Below, one piece after another: positions 1 through 4,179 of a stretch of 5,353 bases of DNA. A program made the position numbers and the translations under genes. The number at the start of each line of letters is the position of its first letter. Positions within the stretch are counted from its first letter, which is position 1. Below the pieces are notes generated by a model. That model ran no database searches, was not told the DNA's origin, and saw nothing but the letters and a program-made list of their open reading frames with translations. The stretch lies in contig CALKXC010000159.1 in NCBI GenBank assembly GCA_938004025.1, positions 1 through 5,353 on the forward strand. Direction: 5' to 3'. Source of the stretch: an uncultured Leucothrix sp. GTDB taxonomy: Bacteria; Pseudomonadota; Gammaproteobacteria; Thiotrichales; Thiotrichaceae.

Positions 1-65
1 GCAGTACCTGCAATAGAAAGTAGCGCAACAGACAAAGCCGCTGCAATTTTAGTTCTTACGATCAT
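1..65 (-). CDS. Exported protein, N-terminal fragment (signal peptide only)
   Basis: This is the start of a minus-strand gene that runs off the left edge; only 21 full codons are visible. They read MIVRTKIAAALSVALLSIAG and onward. Two basic residues (Arg4, Lys6) are followed by a hydrophobic Ala/Leu/Val core and small residues, the plan of a Sec signal peptide. The ATG at 65-63 is preceded by a purine-rich AAGAGAA (71-77) five bases upstream, a plausible though weak ribosome binding site. The mature protein lies outside the window, so it could be a porin, binding protein or any other envelope protein. It lies downstream of metA on the same strand, but the 280-base gap with hairpins suggests separate transcription. 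I am fairly sure it is a real gene start and cannot name it. Confidence 0.7.
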   Translation of the reverse strand, partial: MIVRTKIAAALSVALLSIAGT

Positions 66-112
66 GATTGTTCTCTTTGATTAGCTAATTAAACCCGTTC
101 CCGTTTAACTTA

Positions 113-145
113 AAACAGCAATGACCATTTTTATAATGGCTGTTT
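113..145 (-). repeat. Interrupted hairpin upstream of left-edge gene
   Basis: AAACAG (113-118) pairs with CTGTTT (140-145), and CCATT (125-129) pairs with AATGG (135-139). Six bases (119-124) bulge out on one side and the apical loop has five bases. Read on the minus strand, the stem is followed by TTTTAAGTT, so it could act as a weak terminator. It could equally be a 5' leader structure of the gene starting at 65, since it sits about 50 bases upstream of that start. Function is unproven. Confidence 0.35.
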
Positions 146-152
146 AAAAGAT

Positions 153-174
153 AAACGCTAATGTGTGTAGCATT
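153..174 (-). repeat. Inverted repeat element, copy 1
   Basis: AAACGCTAA, six bases, then TAGCATT. On the minus strand it reads AATGCTA, a seven-base loop, then TAGCGTT, giving a 7-bp stem with one G-U pair. It is followed by TTATCTTTT, so it could be a weak intrinsic terminator for metA transcripts. The same arms recur at 220-236 with a much shorter loop. An operator role is an alternative. Confidence 0.4.
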
Positions 175-219
175 GAAGTCAGAATGGTTTCAAAAAAATA
201 ATTTTTATTTCAAATTTTA

Positions 220-236
220 AAACGCTAACTAGCATT
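220..236 (-). repeat. Inverted repeat element, copy 2 (possible metA terminator)
   Basis: AAACGCTAA, one base, then TAGCATT: the same arms as at 153-174. On the minus strand AATGCTA and TAGCGTT can pair around a two-base gap (in practice a four-base loop), followed by TTTTAAAATTT. This is the closest thing to an intrinsic terminator on the metA side, about 110 bases past its stop. The stem is short and only moderately GC-rich, so termination is tentative. Confidence 0.4.
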
Positions 237-345
237 TCAGCCCGTAATTGAACCCCAGCGCTCAGGAGTACAATTATCAGACATAAGGCTTTATCCTAGC
301 TGAACAAATAATTAGCAAGGTTAAGAATTAATAATTTAATATTCG

Positions 346-1413
346 TTAAAGGCCTAGTGGATTTTGTGGGTCTAAACCATCCATAAAAGGAAGCTTACGA
401 TCTGTATGGGTGATTTGATAAACCAGCCCCATCCAGTTTCCAATAACGGCTAAGCCTGAGTCATGCCAAGTGTTTTGCACTCTTGGAAGAATTATATCCT
501 CAGGGAAAACAGGCATCGTTTCTTTTAAAACCATAGACTGTTTAATCAAATCTTGGTATTCATCAAACAAAGCCTGACTCGTAATATCAAAAATGTTTTC
601 TGGAAATGGTGGGTAATCGCTTCTCTCACTGTTAAAAAAGCGAATAACTTCTCGTTTGTACTCTTTGATTAAACTAATTCGATCGTATTCTGGGTGCCCT
701 TGGAAGTAAACAGTTCGGATTCCATCAGCGCTGACTGCTAAATGAACGCCCGCCTTTTCCCCTTCAACAAGTATTTTCAGTCCTGCCTCACTAAATTGCT
801 CTCGGCTCATTTTATTGTAACGAGAGTGAGGTACATCGAACCGCGTGTTAATGTCCGAAACCAAAGGATGAGTTTTATCTTTAACCCAGTGTTGAAATAC
901 ACCCCAATGCTTTCTTTCACCCAAGCTTTGCCGCTTTTGATGATGCCTGGCTTCAATAATTGCATGTGTTGCTAAACATGAGCACAAAGTTGATGTGACG
1001 TTTTCATATGCCCAGTCTGCAACTTTAATGAGTGGTTCCCAAAAAGACTCATCAGAAAGATTCGAGTGAGTTACATTAGCACCCGTGATAATGAGTGCAT
1101 CCAAACCTTGTGCTTTGATTTGCTCAAAGGTTTCATAGTGATCGGCGATATGCTTTTGAGCTTTTTCGCCACGGGGTTGTTCAGGCAATGCAAAAGGATG
1201 CACATAAAATTGAGCAATGGGGTTACTTGCCCCTATTAAGCGAAAGAACTGCCGCTCAGTGGGCACTAGTGCAGCATCAGGCATCATATTGAGCAAGCCC
1301 ACGTGTAGTGCACGTATATCTTGATGCTTTGCACGTTCGTGACTTAGAACAATCTGACCTTCTTTGTGCAAATCTTGAAAGGCAGGTAAATCATTGTGGG
1401 CAACTAAAGGCAT
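346..1413 (-). CDS. metA: Homoserine O-acyltransferase (probably succinyltransferase), MetA
   Basis: This cytosolic enzyme acylates L-homoserine with succinyl-CoA (or acetyl-CoA), the first committed step towards methionine. The 355-residue protein has the MetA fold signatures: GLLNMMP (39-45), ITGA (109-112), VTSTLCSC (139-146) with Cys146 at the place of the E. coli nucleophile Cys142, and GHPEYD (239-244) giving His240 and Glu242 for the rest of the triad. The C-terminal NTWHDSG...VYQITHTDR matches the E. coli end. It is longer than E. coli MetA (about 309), mainly through an insertion of roughly 40 residues at about 272-312. The residue that in known enzymes separates acetyl (Glu) from succinyl (Gly) use is Thr115 here, so the acyl donor is inferred. 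The ATG directly abuts the TAA of the upstream ATPase gene. GGAAG, complementary to 1422-1426, lies inside that gene eight bases before the ATG, implying translational coupling. Confidence 0.93.
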   Translation of the reverse strand: MPLVAHNDLPAFQDLHKEGQIVLSHERAKHQDIRALHVGLLNMMPDAALVPTERQFFRLIGASNPIAQFYVHPFALPEQPRGEKAQKHIADHYETFEQIKAQGLDALIITGANVTHSNLSDESFWEPLIKVADWAYENVTSTLCSCLATHAIIEARHHQKRQSLGERKHWGVFQHWVKDKTHPLVSDINTRFDVPHSRYNKMSREQFSEAGLKILVEGEKAGVHLAVSADGIRTVYFQGHPEYDRISLIKEYKREVIRFFNSERSDYPPFPENIFDITSQALFDEYQDLIKQSMVLKETMPVFPEDIILPRVQNTWHDSGLAVIGNWMGLVYQITHTDRKLPFMDGLDPQNPLGL

Positions 1414-2304
1414 TTAAGACGCTTCCAAGGTAGTTCTATCAATCGCTTTTTCGATAAGATTTAAAAAGTCAGACTCACTACTCACCTGGTACAACTCCTC
1501 CGTTTTAATCGTATAGGCGTATTGACTGGCAATTGATTCGTATCGAGGAATTCTTGAACTAAACAGTTTAGGGAAAACCCACCGAACAAAATCATCAGGG
1601 TCAATCAAAGCAACGTAGTCTATTTGCTTTTCAGCCATATAATGACTGAGTTGTTCATCAAGAAAGGCTTCTCGGTAATATAAAGGTTTAGGTGAATCTA
1701 TCGCTCTTTGAAGAAGAATTTCCTTATTTTCCTCAGAAGCTTGTATGTAAACCATTAAGGTATGCTGACTGAGCGTCTCTAATACCGCTTCATTTTCCAA
1801 CTCACAAACACTGCCTCCTGCATCATTTATAAAATGATTAAAGCCATAGAGGTCTTTAGCTTTTTTCATGAACTCCGGCACATCCATCATCGCAGCAACT
1901 TCAGCTTCATGATGAAGTTGTAATCGGCGTTTAAAATCTTTAAGCGTCAAACCACCTTTAGCAGGATCCCCTAACTTCCCCAAAAAAGTAGACAGAGGCT
2001 TTAAGTGATCAACCGTTATATTGTTGCTAATGTAGATGGAGTCACTACGCAAAAGATCCTGCAAAAATGGAACTTGCATAGCTTGGGATTTGATATTGTC
2101 GAGTATTGGCTCATTCATATAACGAGTGCCAATACGGTAGTCACCAGAATAGTGAAACCAGTCGCTACTTCGAAGAATATTAGAGATATAAGTCTTACCG
2201 ATTCCCGACATTCCTAGAAAAGTGATTGATTTATGCTTCCAATGACGAAATTGATCAGGTGTTAGTCTCACTTTATTCTTTCTAGCTGACATTAAAAAGG
2301 GCAT
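1414..2304 (-). CDS. Conserved P-loop ATPase/kinase-like protein of unknown function
   Basis: A soluble 296-residue protein. Near the N-terminus a beta strand (SITFL) leads into a Walker A loop, GMSGIGKT (31-38), as in shikimate-kinase-like P-loop enzymes. Conserved-looking blocks follow: WFHYSGDYRIGTRY (49-62, with Asp55), SDSIYISNN (87-95), FINDAGGSVCEL (158-169, a possible Walker B/catalytic region), SPKPLYYRE (204-212) and DPDDFVRWVFPKLF (235-248). There is no signal peptide or membrane span. From memory, close relatives labelled only 'ATPase' occur in alpha- and gammaproteobacteria; I know of no assigned function. It is the promoter-proximal partner of metA with no gap between the genes, so a link to methionine or sulfur metabolism is possible but only guilt by association. 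The first ATG (2304) has no good ribosome site. A second in-frame ATG at 2292-2290 (MSARKNK) is an alternative, because a TATAAT overlaps the first ATG. Confidence 0.85.
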   Translation of the reverse strand: MPFLMSARKNKVRLTPDQFRHWKHKSITFLGMSGIGKTYISNILRSSDWFHYSGDYRIGTRYMNEPILDNIKSQAMQVPFLQDLLRSDSIYISNNITVDHLKPLSTFLGKLGDPAKGGLTLKDFKRRLQLHHEAEVAAMMDVPEFMKKAKDLYGFNHFINDAGGSVCELENEAVLETLSQHTLMVYIQASEENKEILLQRAIDSPKPLYYREAFLDEQLSHYMAEKQIDYVALIDPDDFVRWVFPKLFSSRIPRYESIASQYAYTIKTEELYQVSSESDFLNLIEKAIDRTTLEAS

Positions 2305-2308
2305 TATA
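2303..2308 (-). promoter_or_regulatory. TATAAT hexamer overlapping the ATPase start
   Basis: The minus strand carries a perfect TATAAT whose last two bases are the first two of the annotated ATG. If it were a -10 box, transcription would start a few bases inside the annotated gene, and Met5 (2292-2290) would be a nearly leaderless start. No good -35 is seen 16-18 bases upstream, so chance is quite possible. Confidence 0.2.
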
Positions 2309-2335
2309 CCCAGAAGATCTCAGCATGCACCTTTA

Positions 2336-2349
2336 TCTTACGGGTAAGA
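2336..2349. promoter_or_regulatory. Perfect dyad in the divergent intergenic region
   Basis: TCTTAC-GG-GTAAGA is a perfect 6-bp inverted repeat. It sits between the divergently read ATPase-metA operon and the small exported gene. A TTGAGA (2351-2356) abuts it on the plus strand. On the minus strand, TTGTCA (2383-2378) with a poor -10, CATATC (2360-2355), would place a transcription start at the dyad. Such placement suits an operator, but neither promoter is strong and no regulator can be named. Confidence 0.3.
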
Positions 2350-2410
2350 ATTGAGATATGAACTAATACTAAAAATATGACAAAAATAATCATTGAACAA
2401 GGAATGTATG

Positions 2411-2722
2411 ATGAGAATATTAAACGGCCTAGCGCTAGGGTGTATCTGTACCCTACTTTTTGTTGAAACAAGCTTGGCAAATGTTCCCCTCCTGAAAGAT
2501 ACCGAGGCTGATGGAATGATCGCTAAAAGCAAGCTGACCTTAGAAGAGAGACAGTATGTGTTAACTCAGTGTGAAGGTTTCTCCAAAGAAGATGGCATCA
2601 GCGATGAGCATCTTTCGGCCTATCTAAAAACGTGCTTTGACGAACTCAGTGCAGCGGTGCTAATTGCCATTGATGAATTAAATACCAAATCCGAATCGAT
2701 GGCTGCCAATAGTAACCCGTAA
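2411..2722 (+). CDS. Small exported protein with two cysteines, function unknown
   Basis: I chose the ATG at 2411 because AAGGA (2399-2403) sits seven bases upstream; the ATG at 2408 would add one Met. This gives 103 residues. The start is a signal peptide: MR, a hydrophobic stretch with two cysteines (GLALGCICTLLFV), and a likely cleavage after SLA (residue 23). The mature part of about 80 residues is soluble and helical-looking. Its core reads QCEGFSKEDGISDEHLSAYL, then KTCFDEL, with Cys54 and Cys75 twenty-one residues apart. These may form a periplasmic disulfide bond. Similar small proteins with a C...EDGI...YL..C pattern seem to occur in other gammaproteobacteria, as far as I recall, without a known role. 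The LALGC stretch is not a good lipobox. It stands alone on the plus strand, divergent from the ATPase-metA operon and about 200 bases before uppP. Confidence 0.78.
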   Translation: MRILNGLALGCICTLLFVETSLANVPLLKDTEADGMIAKSKLTLEERQYVLTQCEGFSKEDGISDEHLSAYLKTCFDELSAAVLIAIDELNTKSESMAANSNP

Positions 2723-2791
2723 TTATTGAAAATAATTTATATCTGCAACAATCATTCATATTTCATTAAGAATGATTGGGGAATAATTCCC
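2721..2791 (+). repeat. Cluster of three inverted repeats after the small exported gene
   Basis: Three potential hairpins follow one another. AATTATT/AATAATT (2721-2727 and 2731-2737) consists only of A-T pairs. CAATCATTC/GAATGATTG (2749-2757 and 2770-2778) is a perfect 9-bp stem with a 12-base loop. GGGAA/TTCCC (2779-2783 and 2787-2791) has a three-base loop. None is followed directly by a T-run; the nearest is TTTTTTT at 2812-2818. They may help end the upstream transcript or protect its 3' end, but none is a textbook terminator. Confidence 0.35.
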
Positions 2792-2827
2792 TGTGATCAA
2801 TACTTATACAATTTTTTTCTATTACTC

Positions 2828-2856
2828 TCACCACTTTTCTTTCATAATTAGATAAT
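2828..2856 (+). promoter_or_regulatory. Weak candidate promoter for uppP
   Basis: GATAAT (2851-2856) matches five of six -10 bases. Seventeen bases upstream is TCACCA (2828-2833), which matches only three of six -35 bases. Transcription would start near 2863, about 58 bases before uppP. The AT-rich context makes chance matches common. Confidence 0.22.
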
Positions 2857-2920
2857 AACCGTTACTCTACCGCGGCAATTTAATAAAAATAGAAGACTAT
2901 TCTTACTTAGCGAATAAACT

Positions 2921-3709
2921 ATGGACATTTTTCACGCCATTATTCTTGGCGCAATAGAAGGACTTACTGAGTTTCTCCCCATTTCTTCAACGGGCCACTT
3001 AATCGTTGCCAGCGAATGGATGGGCTTGGATCAGACTAAGGAAAACGCGGCTTTTGAAGTTATCATCCAATTAGCAGCGATTCTTGCGGTTATTGCAAAT
3101 TATAGTCAAAAATTCACATTTAGGTATTTTGATCTTTGGGTAAAAATCGCCATTGCCTTTATTCCTATTGGAGCCATCGGTTTCCTTTTTAGTGATCAGA
3201 TTAAATCTCTTTTCGACGTCACAATTGTTGCGATTATGTTTATAGTCGGAGGGATAATTTTTCTAATAGTTGAATACTTACATAAAGATCGAGTTGCTGA
3301 AATTCAATATGTTGAAGATATCAGTTACAAGCAGGCGGTATGGGTTGGCATTGCTCAAGTCTTCGCATTAGTCCCAGGAACTAGTAGAGCGGGATCAACA
3401 ATTATAGGCGCCATGCTCGTTGGCCTAAGTCGTAAAGCCAGTGCCGAATTCTCATTTTTATTGGCGATGCCAGTGATGGTAGCTGCTAGTGGTTATGACT
3501 TTTTAAAGAACTACAATGAGTTTAGTGATGCAAACCTCATTGCTTTAGGCATCGGCTTCTTAACAGCATTCGTTGTCGCCTTTCTTGCGATGAAGCTTTT
3601 TATCAGATTCCTTGAGCATTTCACGTTTGTCGCTTTCGGTATTTATCGAATCATTTTTGGAGTTCTCTTATTAATTCTAATTTACAACGGGAGTCTTGGT
3701 GCACATTAA
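2921..3709 (+). CDS. uppP: Undecaprenyl-diphosphate phosphatase (UppP/BacA)
   Basis: An integral inner-membrane enzyme that dephosphorylates undecaprenyl diphosphate. This regenerates the lipid carrier for peptidoglycan and other envelope polymers; overproduction gives bacitracin resistance in known cases. The 262 residues match the family's usual size (about 265-275). The first motif, [14 protein letters not shown] (13-26), carries the paired glutamates Glu13 and Glu17, serines 22-23 and His26. The second, [10 protein letters not shown] (151-160), carries Arg156, equivalent to the essential E. coli Arg174. Multiple hydrophobic segments cover 48-60, 74-90, 101-119, 178-190, 205-229 and 236-256. 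The N-terminus [10 protein letters not shown] is typical of the family and supports the ATG at 2921, although no clear ribosome binding site precedes it. No key residue is missing. The neighbours are two unrelated small exported proteins, so the gene is probably transcribed alone or with the gene behind it. Confidence 0.97.
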   Translation: MDIFHAIILGAIEGLTEFLPISSTGHLIVASEWMGLDQTKENAAFEVIIQLAAILAVIANYSQKFTFRYFDLWVKIAIAFIPIGAIGFLFSDQIKSLFDVTIVAIMFIVGGIIFLIVEYLHKDRVAEIQYVEDISYKQAVWVGIAQVFALVPGTSRAGSTIIGAMLVGLSRKASAEFSFLLAMPVMVAASGYDFLKNYNEFSDANLIALGIGFLTAFVVAFLAMKLFIRFLEHFTFVAFGIYRIIFGVLLLILIYNGSLGAH

Positions 3710-3740
3710 TTCCTAAATAAATATTCTATAAAACTAGGAC

Positions 3741-3764
3741 ACGTTACTGTTTAATTAGTAACGT
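3741..3764. repeat. 8-bp inverted repeat between uppP and the basic exported gene
   Basis: ACGTTACT (3741-3748) and AGTAACGT (3757-3764) are perfect complements around an eight-base loop. On the plus strand the stem is followed by an A-rich run rather than T, so it is not an ordinary uppP terminator. On the minus strand no T-run follows either. Lying 32 bases before the next start, it could be an operator or a 5' leader hairpin for that gene. Confidence 0.4.
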
Positions 3765-3795
3765 AAAAATAAAAAAATATGAATGCGGGGGCTTC

Positions 3796-4128
3796 ATGAA
3801 TTTTTTCCACCAGTGGCTATTGGCTATCGGCCTTGTCTTGCTTAGCTCTTCAGTAGCGGCTAACAGTAAATCAAAACTCTATGGTAATTGGAAAGGGATT
3901 TCCGGTTCTTCAATACAAATTCATTTCAAGAAAAACATGCGATATGTCTATCGCTATAAGATGATAACTTTTACAGGAAAGTGGTCGATCAGTGGGAAAA
4001 ACTTAACTTTCCACTACAGCGTGCTGGGTAGTAAAAAGAAGAAAAAAGCGACCTATTCATTGCGAAAAGGCTTTTTGACGCTTCGTTCAGATGAACATTC
4101 GACCGTCGTTCTAAAGAAACGTCGTTAG
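3796..4128 (+). CDS. Small, very basic exported protein, lipocalin-like pattern
   Basis: A 110-residue protein with a clear signal peptide: a short N-region, the hydrophobic run WLLAIGLVLLSSSV, and cleavage expected after SVAA (residue 22). The mature 88 residues alternate short beta-like strands with turns: YGNWKG (29-34), IQIHFKKNMRYVYRY (40-54), FTGKWSISGKNLTFHY (59-74) and LRKGFLTLRS (89-98). The 'GNW ... F...... GKWSI.G..L.. ... L.L' layout recalls small lipocalin-like or META-type beta-barrel domains, but I cannot assign a family. The mature chain is strikingly cationic: about 22 Lys/Arg against 2 acidic residues, with a run of five lysines (80-84). It lacks cysteine. GGGGG (3787-3791) lies four bases before the ATG and could serve as the ribosome site. 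The gene follows uppP by 86 bases and ends at a strong terminator. Confidence 0.75.
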   Translation: MNFFHQWLLAIGLVLLSSSVAANSKSKLYGNWKGISGSSIQIHFKKNMRYVYRYKMITFTGKWSISGKNLTFHYSVLGSKKKKKATYSLRKGFLTLRSDEHSTVVLKKRR

Positions 4129-4137
4129 TTAAATAAT

Positions 4138-4169
4138 AAGGGCTCAGTCATTCAGGCTGAGTCCCTTTT
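4138..4169. terminator. Bidirectional intrinsic terminator between convergent genes
   Basis: AAGGGCTCAG (4138-4147) pairs with CTGAGTCCCTT (4157-4167) across one bulged T, with a nine-base loop. TTTT (4166-4169) follows on the plus strand. Read on the minus strand, the same stem is followed by TTATTATTTA. It therefore can end both the basic exported gene (stop at 4126-4128) and the ybiT-like gene (stop at 4182-4180), each within a few bases. Confidence 0.85.
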
Positions 4170-4179
4170 AACTCAACTA

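Larger units (their letters stand above)
66..345. other. Gene-free gap between metA and the left-edge gene
   Basis: This AT-rich gap has no convincing coding potential on either strand. It should hold the end of the metA transcript and the promoter of the left-edge exported gene. Visible structure includes a 10-bp palindrome ATTAGCTAAT (80-89), a doubled CCCGTT (94-99 and 100-105), a hairpin at 113-145, and two copies of an AAACGCTAA/TAGCATT element. I see no MetJ-type AGACGTCT boxes and no clear -35/-10 pair. A TATAAA-like -10 for the left gene lies on the minus strand inside the 113-145 hairpin, but without a recognisable -35. Confidence 0.6.

Noticed and set aside
742..975. Plus-strand open frame of 77 codons opposite metA
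   Set aside because: It is fully inside the well-supported metA gene on the other strand, has no ribosome site or recognisable motif, and is best explained as a shadow frame.
2005..2217. Plus-strand open frame of 70 codons opposite the ATPase gene
   Set aside because: It lies entirely antisense to conserved ATPase motifs, including Walker A; no independent support.
2393..2410. TTG at 2393 as start of the two-cysteine exported protein
   Set aside because: It would place the AAGGA ribosome site inside the gene and add an unneeded charged extension before the signal peptide; the ATG at 2411 is better spaced.
2305..2410. MetJ boxes or a SAM riboswitch upstream of the ATPase-metA operon
   Set aside because: No AGACGTCT-like tandem boxes are seen, and the 106-base region is too short and unstructured for a SAM riboswitch. 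AGATCT and GCATGC are only short chance palindromes.
2338..2532. Minus-strand open frame across the divergent region and the small exported gene
   Set aside because: It overlaps the signal peptide region of the plus-strand gene antisense, and its composition does not look like a protein family.
2749..2818. Classical intrinsic terminator after the small exported gene
   Set aside because: The 9-bp stem has no T-run directly behind it; the T-run at 2812-2818 is too far from either stem, so it is listed only as an inverted-repeat cluster.
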